Assembly (NCBI GenBank): GCA_000733355.1
Contig: JNVV01000044.1
Span: 293,368 to 357,367, forward strand
Origin: Falciphora oryzae
Taxonomy: Eukaryota; Ascomycota; Sordariomycetes; Magnaporthales; Magnaporthaceae
DNA: 64,000 nt
Reading direction: 5' to 3'
The position numbers and the translations under genes were made by a program. Positions 36,328 through 47,619 of this stretch are shown here, piece by piece. Under the pieces are notes generated by a model that was not told where the DNA came from, ran no database searches, and saw only the letters and a list, made by a program, of their open reading frames with translations. Every line of letters begins with the position of its first letter. Position 1 is the first letter of the stretch.

Positions 36328-36723
36328 CTATTTCTTTTTCCTGTCCCCCATCTTGTGTTGCATTCTTGACAGGTGGTGGTTGATGGAGTTGGCCTTCTTG
36401 ACGGTCTGCTGGGGGCCGTCGGCGCAAGCCCGAAGCTGCTCCTCGAGGGCGAGGCAGCCCGCGGCCGTGTATCCTGCCGAGGCCCAGCATGCTGTAGCAG
36501 GGGAGGAGTAAGTTCTCAGTGTCCTGTCCGTGTGCGATGGTGGGGGTTTGTCGGGAGGCCGTCTCGCTGAAGCTTGCGGGAAACCGCTTGCGGCGAAGAA
36601 AAACATACCGAGGACGGACTGCATGACGGTAAGGCAGGGGTTGACCTCTTTCTGGGTCGGGTTGCGGATGCGCAGGACGCGCAATGGCGGGAGCTTGATG
36701 GGCTTCTTGACCGTCGACGACAT
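36328..36723 (-). CDS. mrp10: Mitochondrial small-subunit ribosomal protein Mrp10
   Basis: Exons 36723-36609 and 36491-36328 give 92 residues. The intron (GTATGT donor, ACAG acceptor) joins MQSVL to ACWASAGYTAAGC in frame. The N-terminus MSSTVKKPIKLPPLRVLRIR is basic and matches the family's KLPPLRVLR block. Two CX9C pairs are visible: CLTVMQSVLAC and CLALEEQLRAC, giving the twin-CX9C CHCH fold, followed by NSINHHLSRMQ. Mrp10 is part of the 37S mitochondrial ribosome subunit and is a known substrate of the Mia40 oxidative import route in yeast. Length fits the fungal family. A read-through frame across the intron gives a longer false product without the second motif aligned. Confidence 0.9.
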   Translation of the reverse strand: MSSTVKKPIKLPPLRVLRIRNPTQKEVNPCLTVMQSVLGMFFFAASGFPQASARRPPDKPPPSHTDRTLRTYSSPATACWASAGYTAAGCLALEEQLRACADGPQQTVKKANSINHHLSRMQHKMGDRKKK

Positions 36724-37506
36724 GGCGGGCGGCGATGGCGGGGAGAGACGACAATGCAGAGCTCAGGGGCGATCGGCACGTCTATGGTTCCTGCGACCTC
36801 GGAGAGGCCGTGTCACATTTCCTGCCGTCGAGGCGACAATTGCATCCACGAAGTCGGCTCTACAGGCTGCTGCTTCAAACACGCTCCCTCTCCGCCAACC
36901 ACGAGGCAAACGCTGGTTGGCGTTGGCGGGCTAAAATTTCGATGGGGCTCGAGGCAGATCACGTGTCGCCAATAGATCCTTGCGACCAGCTGCGAACTCA
37001 AACCGTCGAGGTGCTTGCGGCTGCAGCAAGCGGGCCCGTGCATTCGGTAGCTGAGGAACTTGTTGGCGGGGCTGTTGCGTCGTGGTTGCCAAAGTTCGTC
37101 GGAGCTGGGCCCAATCTCAACGGTGGGGTCGTCTTTGATTGGCCAACCAAGCTTCAATGTAAACAAAAGATTTGGGCGGCGTCGGGCGGCAGTTTGTCGC
37201 TAACACGCTCCCAGGCCAAGCTTGAGCTGCAGGGTTCACCTCGACGCGCCGCCCTCGGCCTCGATTCCACTCCAACAAACCACGAACCACCAGACACCAT
37301 CTTCACGCTTTGCCTGCTTGTACCACCCACAACTCCTTTTCGTTTGCAGCTTTGCAGACCCTGTTCACTTTGGTCGTCTGGTTTATAACCAAGCCTCGTT
37401 CCGCATCACTGTCCTCCGCGCCTCGTCGCTTTCTTCGCGCTCGCAGCTCCGCTCTTGCATCCCTTCGCGTCTGCCACTTCCGCTTCGCCTCAGCAAATGC
37501 AGCAGC
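36724..37506. other. Divergent promoter region, mrp10 and the large nuclear-like gene
   Basis: About 780 bases between divergent starts. The part before 37507 is C/T-rich (around 37380-37500), typical of fungal leaders. No gene is seen. Confidence 0.65.
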
Positions 37507-40500
37507 ATGGCCTCGAATCCGACGATGGAGGCCTTCGAGCGCGCGCTCGCGCACACCCTTTCCAAGGGGTCAGACCGGCCTCAATCGTCACCGGTGCCAG
37601 AGGACAATAGCTCATCGGCCCAACATCTCGAGTCTCATGACCACCTCCTCAGCTTCTCGTCACCGCGCCAGGAGAGACCCAGGCCTGCGCAAGAACGGCC
37701 CCCGAGCACACAGTCATTCGTCTTTGTCGGCACGCTACCTGCTGCCCAGCCCCCAAAGCATGACTTCTTTTCTGAAAGGCGTCTACTAGAGTACGCTCCC
37801 AGCCATCTCCCTGACTCCCTGCTGTGCTGTTTACCCGGGCCGAGACGCGTGCTAACAGTGGATGCTATTTTGCCTCAGCCTCCACTCATCACCGATAACT
37901 TTCATCCCGCTCCCGCGCCTAGACCCGCCTCGGCCTTGGGACCATATACTCGTTGGTACCTACAACGGCCGTCAAGTGTACGTGCGCGCCGGAATCGCTT
38001 CCTCTCGCGTCCCCGCCAGGCGCATCACCGATGACGCCACGGCTGAGCATGAGCTGTTTTCGGCACAAATGGGCCCGCGCAAGAGGGTACGTGTCTCATG
38101 GAAACAGCCGCAGCTTGGCGCAAATCAGCCCCTATTCGACACGCGAGCACTGCGATGCTCCTGCTCCGAGACGGCCGCGCGCGACATCAAGACCGCCCTT
38201 GATGAAATCTCCCGTCACTGCGGCTGGCTCGCCCAAAACAACCTCGAATACCCCCTCGACATCAAGAACCACACCTGGACTGGCTCGCTCGAGTACGAGG
38301 TCATGACCATCCTTCCTCGCAAAAGATTCTCGAACCGCGAGTTCAAGATTCGCCTCGAGGAGTGCATCTACGGCGAGGTCCACGGAGGTGCTCCGGACGC
38401 TCAGGTTGCTCCCGCCAGGAAGATTGCGCGCAGTCGCCACCGCCGGACAGTTGCCAAGTGTCCCGACCTCTCAACCATCTCTGAGTGCACTGAGCCAACT
38501 TCGTCTCCAGTCCGTCCTCGCGCCAAGCCTGCGCCTCTGAACTCGTCACCTGCAAAGCTGCTTCTTGCTCCCCAGGTTGAGTCGACTCCGAGAAGGTCCC
38601 TCTCCCCACGGAAGGCGCTCTCGCCATTTGAGTTTTCGTTCTCGTCACCATCCCCCGCAAATGGTATCTCGGCGTCAACGCCGACGAAGAACGTCTCTCT
38701 CATCAAGTCTGCTGCCATGTGGCGCACGCCCGACATCTTCGGCTCGACCCCCAAGGCAGTTGCTCTCTCGGGCTCGCCACCGCGGAGTGCGCCTTTTTCG
38801 CCATCCATCGTCTTTGACAAGTCCGCTGTCGACTCTCCGGCTGCCAAGTCTAGACGCTCCTCTACGGGTTCTTCTCACCGCGGTTCGCGCCGGTCCCTGA
38901 CTACCAGTCGTCTGCTCGCCATCTCAGATCTTGCCCAGGCTCCAGCACCGCCCAGGGTTTCCTTTGGCACGTCCGACCCGACTGCTACCCTCGCCCAGAG
39001 CTCCGTTGCCGATGTCACTATGGCAAGCGCCCCTCCACTGGAAGAATCAGCTGTCGATCCCACTCCCTCTCTTGCCGCAGACTCTATGCAAGCCGCCAAC
39101 GATCTTGTTGAGCCTGCCCTCGTCAACTCCAACCGCGACTTTGTTGCGACCGTAGATGCCGAGGCTGGCACTGCTGCGCCCGCAATCGCCGAGGCCGACT
39201 TTGTCGCGCCCGCGAATGCCGAGGCCAGCCTTGCCACGCCCGCCTCTGACAAGAACGACGAGACCAAGGACAACGAGACCACCAGCGACCAGGCATCAAT
39301 CCACGTCGATCTGCGCACAAACCTCGACATTTTTGGCTCGCACCGAGATGTTCCTGCTAGTATGACGCAAGTGGATGACGCCGGTGCGGTCGAGGAGTCA
39401 ACGCCGTCCCCCGAGAAGCAGACCAACATGGACGAGGATGGAGCTGATGACGATTTCACCAGCGTCATCAATCACAGCAACATCAATGACACCATATCAC
39501 TCAACCTTGGCGTCGCGCGGCCCAGCCCGGGCCAGCCAGACGATGGTGTCGCGGGGGAGGGAGAAGACGCCGACGAGGACCGCGAGGAGCTTCAGCAGTT
39601 TCTCAACCGACACAGGGCTCAGTTCAAGGCTGCCCCTAAGCCCAAGCGCCGGTCTGGCTCACTGGGCCCGGCCACGTCAGTCACTGGGTCGCCGATGCCG
39701 CGGAACGAGATGACAGCAGACAACGAGACCATGGCCAAGCGCATGCCTTTGGGGACCAAGGATCCTAACATGAGCCCGAGTCCCGTGAAGAAGCGCAAGA
39801 TTGCTGACTCAGATGATGAGCTGAGTGGAGGAAGAAGCCTCCTGGAGGCACCGGCCCTTGATGACCATTCCCCGCCAAGGCCCAAAAGACGCCGCCGCAA
39901 CCTCGAGGCAGACTCGGATGGTGTTCTGAACCCCGTGTTTCAACAGCAGGCCGCGCAGGGAGAGCCTCGCGAACTGCGGCGTAGCACGCGGGCCAGCGCC
40001 CGCCGGACTCTCGTCACCGCGGGACCATCTGCCAACAGCACAGCGATGTCCAAGGTGCCCGTCAGACTCCCTGGCTCCCTGGTCGGAGATGGTACCGACA
40101 GCAGCTTCGGCAGCAGCCTGAGTGCCGCCCGCAACGAGGAGCGTAGACTGGCTGCGACGACGCGCACCAATACGAGGAAGAACCGGGCGGGAGCGCTCCC
40201 TGCGGGTGAGGTGCTGGCCCTCAAGGCGAAGCAGAAGACGCCGCCGACAGGCGAGGAGAGCGGAGACGAGGCCCCACGGGCAAAGAAGCGAACCAAGACG
40301 GGCACGACTAAGAGCGTCCGCTGGGATTCGGTTCTGGCTAGATACCAGGACGAGGCACCAGCTTCCTCAGATGCTCCGGCCGCTCCGCGCCCCTCCTCCA
40401 CGCACGTCGATGACGATGAGGACGAGCTGGCCGACGTTGACGCCCCCATGGCCGACGCGTTCAACCCTGGCACGAGGAAGTCCACCCCCGTCGCCCGCCG

Positions 40501-40897
40501 CACGACCAGCCGCATCTCCAGGCTGCAGCCACCCACCCCAGTCAAGAAGACCACCACCGCCCCTGGTCCTCCTCCCCCCGGCATCACGGCTAGTCGGGTG
40601 AAGAAGCCGGCTGCTCGCGCAATAGCGGCAGCCGGCACGCCCGTCGCAAGAAGATCGTCGGTTCAATTGGCCGCGGCTTCGGCCAAGATCGCCGCGCCGG
40701 TCTCGCCTTCCTCCGCCCCTTCCGCCGCTGCCCCAATGGTGGCCCGAAGGACCTCGGCTCAATTGGCCGCGGCCTCGGCTCAATTGGCCGCGGCCTCGGC
40801 CGCCAAGAAGGCAGCGGCGGCGTCCGTCGCAGCCCCTGCGGCTCGGCGGACGCGGATCGCGACCCCGGCGCCCAAGAAACGGGCCACGACGGCCTAG
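37507..40897 (+). CDS. Large, probably nuclear protein of unknown function
   Basis: Exons 37507-37790 and 37879-40897 give about 1100 residues. The intron has a GTACGC donor, a GCTAAC branch site and a CTCAG acceptor, and it keeps frame. The first 30 residues begin MASNPTMEAFERALAHTLSK. A folded-looking block at about 110-230 contains WDHILVGTYNGRQVYVRAG, SRHCGWLAQNNLEYPLDIKN and GSLEYEVMTILPRKRFSN. The rest is long, disordered, Ser/Pro/Ala-rich and highly charged, with many basic clusters suitable as nuclear localisation signals (PVKKRKIADSDDE, PKRRRRNLEADSD, KKRTKTGTTKSVRWDSVLAR) and SPRK/TPRR-type phosphorylation sites. The last 120 residues are Ala/Lys-rich repeats (SAQLAAA units). I recognise no named domain. 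It looks like a chromatin- or cell-cycle-linked scaffold, but this is only a guess from composition. Confidence 0.75.
40740..40810 (+). repeat. In-frame tandem repeat encoding SAQLAAA
   Basis: Two adjacent copies of a ~21-bp unit (CTCGGCTCAATTGGCCGCGG) are present near 40757-40798. A diverged third copy is upstream at about 40660-40680. The repeat lies inside the unknown nuclear-like gene and keeps frame, lengthening its Ala-rich tail. Confidence 0.75.
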
Positions 40898-43063
40898 ACC
40901 CCTCGCCGCAGCGCGCACTTCGGCGCATAATGATTGCTTTTGTGTCTGGTTTTTTTCTGGTTGGTTGTTTTTTTCTTGTTACGCTTTTTAATGTTTTTTT
41001 CTTCTTCTTTCTTTTAAAAATGCTTTGTCGATTGTCTCGGGGCCTGGTGGCCATTGGCATTTGCCTTGTTTTTCGTTCTGTTGAGATACCATGACCCTGT
41101 TGAGATACCCGGAAGCATTGGGCGGAGTTTTGTAGACTTTATAACGATCATGACCAATACCATCCTGCGTGCTCTGTTTGCTGCGTGATGCCATTGCTGC
41201 CGTGTTTATGCCTTGGCGTTCGCAAAGTTTTGTCCGTCCCGTCACAGCAACGATGAAGTCTTCACCATGTCCACCATACAACTCGTCCTTGACAGACAGC
41301 GTAGCTGCGGTTGCCGCAAATTTCCTACGCATCGAAGTCCTGGAGTGCCGTGCGACAACGGCTGAGGATCTGGTGGGACTCGAGACGACACTTGGAATCA
41401 GGCGCAAGGCGTGGGGTCGATCGATGCCAGATCCTGCTTCCCTGCAGTGGTCACCATGGGGACGAGGCGCACGACAACATCAAAGATAGGCCCAAAATGG
41501 GTTAAATTGCCGGACGAGGGAAACAGTAAGGTCTGGCTCTCTGGCCCTCTCGATCTATCGATGCCGTACAGAGAACGCTGACTGCTTCCAAAAGCTCTCG
41601 GGCTTCCAGCGGATGACGTACCCCCTGGGCACATATGCAGGAGCTCTAGGCGACGCAGTCTGGTCCTCATCCGACGCGAAACGGCTGTGGTTCCGGGCAG
41701 CGTCAAACCGAACGCTGTCGTTCGCTGGCTGTCACTGCCTGCCTGCCGCCGTCGTCTTTTTTTAATCTATCCCAAACGCCTCACTGGCGGGCCACGCTAC
41801 AACTCCGTCTCCACGCTAAATCCGTCCGTCCTGCCTGCCAGTGGATGTCGACAGGGTGCAGTTCGCCACGTCTTCCCAAAAAAAAGAAGTACCCCCGCCG
41901 ACCGTGCAGCGCCCATGCAGAGGTCGTGCTCCGATCGGATGCTACCCAACCAACACCGACGATGGGAAGGGACTTGCGTTCCCACGACCTTTCTGTGATG
42001 GCTCATGCTGGTGCAGAACCGATCAACCCGCGCGAGGTCGTCCTCGGCGTCCGCGCAAAAAGTCCCAGGATTATGCAGGCACTCGCGCCCTGTGACAGGT
42101 TAAACCGTCCATAGTTTAACCCGACTAGGCCAACGGTTTGCAACCGTGATCGACGTCGTCGGAACAACATCAGACGCATGGCCTCCGTGGAGATCATTTC
42201 CCCCTTGATGATCGTCGTCGGCGTCGGCAGGTACGGCACACTAAGGTTCGTTCCTCGGTTGAGGCAAGCGATTAATGTTCCTCCCAGGCCTCCCGTTGTC
42301 CCGAACTGGGCATACCGCAACCCAAAGGCATAGGCCCGTTGGTCGAGCCCGAAACGGCCCCAACGCTTTGTATCTGTCGCATGATGGCGCGCGCCAGGGA
42401 CCAGCAGGTCGGGGAATTCGGGCAGCATATCCAAACAACAACGAGTGCCTCCCTCCTCCTCTTTTTGACACAGGTCTAGACCTCACGACTCGCGACCGGG
42501 GAGTCCGCGGACTGGAAGACCCCTGGCCTCGCTTGGCACACTGACGCACTCGGGATGGGGCCATGCGGGGCCTCATCGGACGGATCGCGTCCCAGGAAGC
42601 TGGGGGCTCCCGGACTTGGGGGCGCAGGAGTCCAACATGCGATTTTGCGCAGACGAGGGGATCACAAAGTTCAGTGAATCAGGCCAGGGCGGAGGGCCCC
42701 TGGGCCAAAAAGGGAGTGTCCAGAGGGTCGGTGCGGGACGCCCGCTTGCAACGTTTGAGGCCGCCACGCACACCCGGCTGGCTGGTTTTGTTTGTCGCCT
42801 CCAGTCGAGGTGTTTCGCCGAGTACAAGAAGCCGGGCTTGGCTCCCCCAGATTTGCTGTGATCTTCCTGTCTTCTCGTCTTGGCCTGCATCCAACCATCC
42901 GTTCTCTCTCCAACGAGCCAACCATCTTCCATTCTTTCAGCGACCTGGTGTCCGATCTTTTTTGTGCATTTACTTTTTTTTGCTCGCATTGTTATCTCGC
43001 TCCTTCCAGTACCCAATACCCACGCCGCTATATCAGCAGCACCAACCTTCCACATCCACCAAA
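40898..43063. other. Intergenic, no gene supported
   Basis: About 2.2 kb. The first part is T-rich 3' flank. Frames between 41.1 and 42.6 kb are short, overlap on both strands and show no domain or splice structure. The final 200 bases before the secreted-protein start are pyrimidine-rich promoter/leader. Confidence 0.6.
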
Positions 43064-43452
43064 ATGGTTCGCATCACCTTTTTCACCGCCCTGACCAGTA
43101 AGTCCATACATATCCTCTCATACTTTGATGGAACCCCTTCGGACGACCTAGCAGCCGCTGACCAGTCCACCAACCAACAGTGGCCGTCTCCGTCCTGGCC
43201 GTCGTGACGCCCAACAACGCGGGCGCCAAGAACGTGGGCGCCGCCAAGGCCCAGCAGTTCATCACGGGCGGCTGCGTCAACAACGCCGACTGCCAGTCCG
43301 CCTGCTGCGCCGGCAACGGCCAGGGCAAGGGCGTCTGCTCCGCCTCGGTCGCCGCCAACCAGGCCGGCAAGACGGGCTGCGGCTTCGTCGACCCCAACGC
43401 CGCCCAGACCATCGCGGCCGCAAAGGCCCAGGTCAAGAAGCAGGGTTTCTAA
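43064..43452 (+). CDS. Small secreted protein, BAS2-like (biotrophy-associated)
   Basis: Exons 43064-43097 and 43181-43452 give 101 residues. The GTAAGT intron splits an ATG codon (TALT then MAVSVLAV). The start MVRITFFTAL plus MAVSVLAVVT forms a signal peptide. The mature part is small and has six cysteines, in segments GGCVNNADCQSACCAG, KGVCSA and AGKTGCGFVD, followed by an Ala/Lys-rich tail ending KKQGF. I recall the same layout (QFI-GGC, DC-SGCCAG, AGKTGCGF) in biotrophy-associated secreted protein 2 of the rice blast fungus and relatives in Colletotrichum. Those are expressed in planta and delivered at the host interface. The assignment is by remembered pattern only; role here is inferred. 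Confidence 0.8.
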
Positions 43453-44280
43453 GCTGGTTTCGTTTTCGAGTTGGGGCTTCTGGCGTTGCTGCTGTTCAGG
43501 CGGGGTGGATTTTTCTCTTTTTTTTTTTTTTTTTATGACGCAAAGCATTTGGTTATTTAGCGGACACAATCCTTTTTCACGGGCCCGTGGTAGGGCTCAG
43601 CAATGAAAATCCCACGCCAGGTTGGAAACTGCCACAAGTGCTTCCATGACAAGCCCCGCCCAACTTTGTCTCTGCTGCATCCTTTTGAACGAACGCATAC
43701 GGTACTAGTCATTCGTTGGATATGTCCCTCAGCCTAAGATTACACTGCTTCACCAAGCTCGCACTCTGCTCGCACTCTAGAGACTTAGCCCAAACGCAAC
43801 TATGGTCGCGGACTGCGCTTATGGGGGGCTGGCTAGGGACTCGGTAGGTTCCTGCGTATAGATGGGTGGTTAGTAATAGGGACTCGATGCTCTTAATACT
43901 AGCCGGACAATCAACTACTGGAGTGTTGTGTGGACTGTGAGGCTATGCAAGGGAAATGACTTAAACAAGGCATGCAATGGCACGCCGGCGTTGCCATTAC
44001 GCCATGATCTGCAAATAGTCTTGTGGGTTGCGACAAAAGGACTCGATCTGGACACCTCGATGGCGCCAATGGACCGGCGCATGCCTATGGGATGCGAAAC
44101 AAATGGAAAAAAAAAATTCGCGCCCTGGCGGCTGCCAAACCTGCAAAACTAGTACCAAACATTCCATCTATAACATTATGAGTTCACCACTAGAGTCCGA
44201 GTCCCAGAATAAAAGCGCATGGAATCGCCGACTGCAATTCGTACAAAAAAAGGAAAAGGAGACCTAAAAAAGAAATAGAA
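43453..44280. other. Intergenic, no gene seen
   Basis: 3' flank of the BAS2-like gene (T run at about 43517-43534), then AT-richer sequence up to the transposon insertion at 44281. No coding region is supported. Confidence 0.65.
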
Positions 44281-44908
44281 GAGGCCCTTCCGGGCCACCC
44301 ACCCTTTTTGCTCGTTCACCCACCCCCCGCACCGATATCGGGCCGCATGTACCTTTTGGTGGCGCACGCACCCAAACGAACATGGGCTTTAATGCGAAGC
44401 TCTTCCGGGCCACCCACCCTTTTTGCTCGGCGCGCCAGGGGAGGCCGTTCCAGTGCGTGTCATGGGCCGGCGCAATGGCCGCATGTAATCTGCCAAACAG
44501 ACCTTAGAATTAAAGATGGAGAGAGAACGAGGGAATCTACAAAGTGTGCGTGCTCGTACCCGCACCTAAATGCCAGGTGGTGGGCACGTGCATGGCTGAG
44601 TCAGCCGGACCTCACGCCACGCCGTAACAGTGCGTGGGACCGGCCGCGGCTGGGACCGCCTCGTCGGGAGCCTCGTCGGGAGCCTCGTCGAAATCATCAC
44701 TAGAGATGACGATAACCTCGTTTTCGTTCATGGTGCCGGCGTGCACGTTGTTATTTTTGTGATTGAATGGATCAAAAATGGCCAAAAGTTGCTTTTGCAG
44801 GCTAAATTGGGTGGGCAGCGAAACCGGAACGCACAGGCGTTGCACGGGCCAAAAAAGTGGGTTGGGTGGGTGAACGAGCAAAAAGGGTGGGTGGCCCGGA
44901 AGAGCCTC
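44281..44908. mobile_element. Non-autonomous DNA transposon (MITE-like), 45-bp inverted ends, 8-bp duplication
   Basis: The left end at 44281-44325 starts GAGGCCCTTCCGGGCCACCC. The right end at 44864-44908 is its reverse complement with a single mismatch. The element is 628 bp and is flanked on both sides by AAATAGAA (44273-44280 and 44909-44916), a clean 8-bp target duplication, as hAT-type transposases make. A third, internal direct copy of about 30 bases of the end sequence begins at about 44399. Coding capacity is limited to a 39-residue frame, so the element would need a transposase in trans. The near-identical ends and exact duplication imply fairly recent insertion. Superfamily is inferred from duplication length only; long ends are less usual for hAT. 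Confidence 0.88.
44612..44731 (-). other. 39-residue open frame inside the transposon
   Basis: An ATG at 44731 opens a short frame reading MNENEVIVISSDDFDEAPDE and two more DEAPDE-like units, ending at 44612. VIVISSDD followed by acidic residues is the pattern of a SUMO-interacting motif. It may be the surviving start of a transposase or another captured N-terminus. It is too short to call a gene with confidence. Confidence 0.35.
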
Positions 44909-44995
44909 AAATAGAAGGAAACGACAAAATAAGCAACATACTCGATCCTAAATGGCTACCCCGACATCCCAACTTTCTGATCTACCATGAAGCTC

Positions 44996-45891
44996 CTACG
45001 CTCGGGAAGGAAGTAACCCGGCCGCCCATCCTCTTACCCTGGCGAAAATACCTTGACTGTTTTTGGGCGGCGTCGCGCCCGGTGCGGTCTGTGGCGAAGA
45101 ACTAGCAAGGGCAGCTTGCTTACGCGGCTCGCCAGGGCGGCCCAACTTCTCCTGCTTGGGCCACAAATCGCCGTGGGTCACGTACTGCAAGAAGCATACG
45201 AGCGCGCCCATAACAATGTTGCACACTCTAAAATAGAGCGCTCCCGTTAAAATTGCCGTCCATATCCGCTTTCGCTCGCTTGCTAAAGCAACGCGCGCAG
45301 GTGAGGGGGGCAAGGGAAGGGGGAGACTCTGCCCGAGGGCGCCAGCCGACGGGCGGGAGGAAAGGCAAAAGTATACTTACAGATCCAGTGCGGCGCCGAC
45401 GGTGACTCCAGTACCGTACTGCCGGTTGCGGACCAGCTTCCAGAGGTCCGGATTGACATCTCCGGGGATGCGGGAGGGATCCACGTCATACGGGACGGCC
45501 CATTGGTCGGCGGTGGCGAGTGCTTGGTTCCATCGGATGGCCACGACAGCCAACGTGGCGGTGGAGAGGCTGACGGAGAGGAACGCGCATACAAAGGCCA
45601 GCGCCTGGCTGCGAAGCAAGGAGACGGGAAGCAGGATCCAGTTGTTCACCAGGTACTAGGTAACGTGCACACGTTTAGCCGCTTGGAGCACTTAGGATGT
45701 GGGCTGGAAGCAAGGGAGCAGGGTTAGAAGGATAAGTTACTTACACTGGAGAGCAAAAGGACGACGGCTGTCTTGTATTCAGGGACCGAGATGTCGGCGG
45801 AAAGGAGGATGATGGTGTAAATGAAAACGAAGAACCCGACTGACGACAACGCGGTCTTTGTCTTTCTAATAACTTCAAGTTCAACAGTCAT
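44996..45891 (-). CDS. Four-helix membrane protein of unknown function
   Basis: Exons 45891-45745, 45655-45381 and 45227-44996 give about 217 residues in consistent frame, with GTAAGT donors on both introns. Starting MTVELEVIRKTKTALSS, it has likely membrane helices at about 15-32 (VGFFVFIYTIILLSA), 38-60 (TAVVLLLSS then YLVNNWILLPVSL), 66-88 (ALAFVCAFLSVSLSTATLAV) and 142-160 (NIVMGALVCFLQYVTHG). A loop between the third and fourth carries WNQALATADQWAVPYDVDPS. The C-terminal tail is polar and Ser/Pro-rich. It has the shape of small fungal four-TM proteins (MARVEL-like), but I cannot assign a family. A GTAAGA near the end could be another donor, so the C-terminus is uncertain. Confidence 0.65.
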
Positions 45892-47619
45892 TGCGATTGT
45901 GGACGTCGATGACCCAAGGTGTGAATGTGCGAGTTGAAATGTCAGAGTGAGTGTTTGAGTGAGTGTGTGCCCGGGACGCGTAGTTGTTGACAGCGGCAAA
46001 TTGGGCTTGGAACTACCAGCTGTATTTATGCTCAACGGCTCTTGCATGACCTCGACCGGGAATCTCTGTCTGGGGGAGAGTCGATTCCGAATGCAGTCTC
46101 ATGTGATCGGTTCTTTCCTTTTGTTTTGGTAGCAAATTCGGAAACCTATCGACGGGGCCAGGATCCGGCCCATCTCGGAGAGTGGCAATGTAGTCTCGTG
46201 GGAACCTGTCGACAGGGCCAGAACGAGGGCTACCCCTGAAGCCCTTTGTCAAGAGACTTGAACCGGACACGCACATTTTTCGCAATTGCCCTGTTTTCGC
46301 TGCTTTCGGAATTTGGCCCGCAATCAAAATTTCTGCCATTGGTCGCTTATTTGCAATAAAGCCACCGAGGCCCTAGCATCCAGTCATTAGAATTTCCGCA
46401 ATTGGCAAGCACAAAGAGCAGGAATCCCTGGCTGGATCACCTGGGCACCTATATTTGCGCCTCTGCACCTCTGCACCCGTCAGGTTGTGCGCTTTGTTTG
46501 CTGCTTTGCACCTAGCTGCATAGGGCCCCGACTTGACCGGAAAGATTCGTGGTGCTGGCCCGGCTCTCGGCGAGCCCGAACCCTCGAGGTGGAGGAGGCT
46601 GACACTCGTGCGGGATCTCGCCCAGTCCGTTAAGGCCCGCATTCGTAATCTTGAGTCTTTGTCCGCCGTAGCGAGTCCCAAAGCTCGGATTCCCCTGCTG
46701 GCGTGCCGGGGCTATGAGGAGGAGTAGTTGCTTGCAGCATCCTAGTCATCTGACGACAGGTCACGCTTTCTCCCAGCCCTTTGTTCTCAGCTTCGGGTAT
46801 GTGGTGGCCCCGCAGCGGATCCGTTCTGCTCCGATGGCCTAGACAGTGAACCTCGACAGCCATTCTTTGTCGGCTGCTTGCCTGGGCGCCACTACAGGGA
46901 GAGACGGCATCGAGCAATGGGAGGGGCTCATTGTCGACGACCACAGCACCCCCATGGTTCTGGACGGGGCAACGCTTTAACTTTTCCTCTGGCTCGACCA
47001 CCACGACGGGTTCTTGGTTCTTGTGCTGTCTTTCGCATCATTCAATAGCTTTCTGTGGGCTAAGGTATATTTTCACACAGTGCTTTGCGGAGTGCAAGAA
47101 ATCCATAGCCTATGGGAACCAGCCAAGAAAGCAAAATGCAACGCAGGCGCTTGGCGTCAGGTTATCCGAATCCTCTGGCAAAGTTTGTTTGCTATGTAGA
47201 CTGTCAATGCCGCGAAACACTCACAGCGCCAACGCCAGGGCGGGTGGTATTCAAAAAACAGTCATCTTATGGAACTTGGGAGCGTAGAGATAGCGGAACT
47301 AGTAGCTCCTGGAATAGCCCATACCAAACACGGAGCTATTGAGACATGGATGGATGATGGAAGCAATGCTCAGGTTCCGTAAAGGAAGATTACACCCAAC
47401 GGTTCACTCGGAGAGCTAGGTCTTTGAATGAAAAGAGCCATAATGATGATTCACGGCTTCTCGCAAGCACCGCCGCCGTCATGTCCTAATATATAAACTC
47501 GTTTCCCCCAAAGTAGCAATAGGATGGTTGCGAGCTTGGCCATCCTCAAAACAACAGCAACAAGATTTACTTCTCCCACAAATCACCAAAAGCTCAGTCT
47601 TTCCCTGACTCTCGCAACG
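45892..47619. other. Intergenic, no gene supported
   Basis: 1.7 kb between divergent genes. An imperfect direct repeat of about 19 bp (AACCTATCGACGGGGCCAG and AACCTGTCGACAGGGCCAG) occurs near 46142 and 46202. A TATA-like ATATAAAC at about 47491 precedes the secreted-protein gene. No coding region is evident. Confidence 0.6.
47490..47500 (+). promoter_or_regulatory. TATA-like element upstream of secreted-protein gene
   Basis: ATATAAAC lies about 125 bases before the ATG at 47620, a reasonable distance for a fungal core promoter with a short leader. It is inferred from sequence and position only. Confidence 0.4.
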
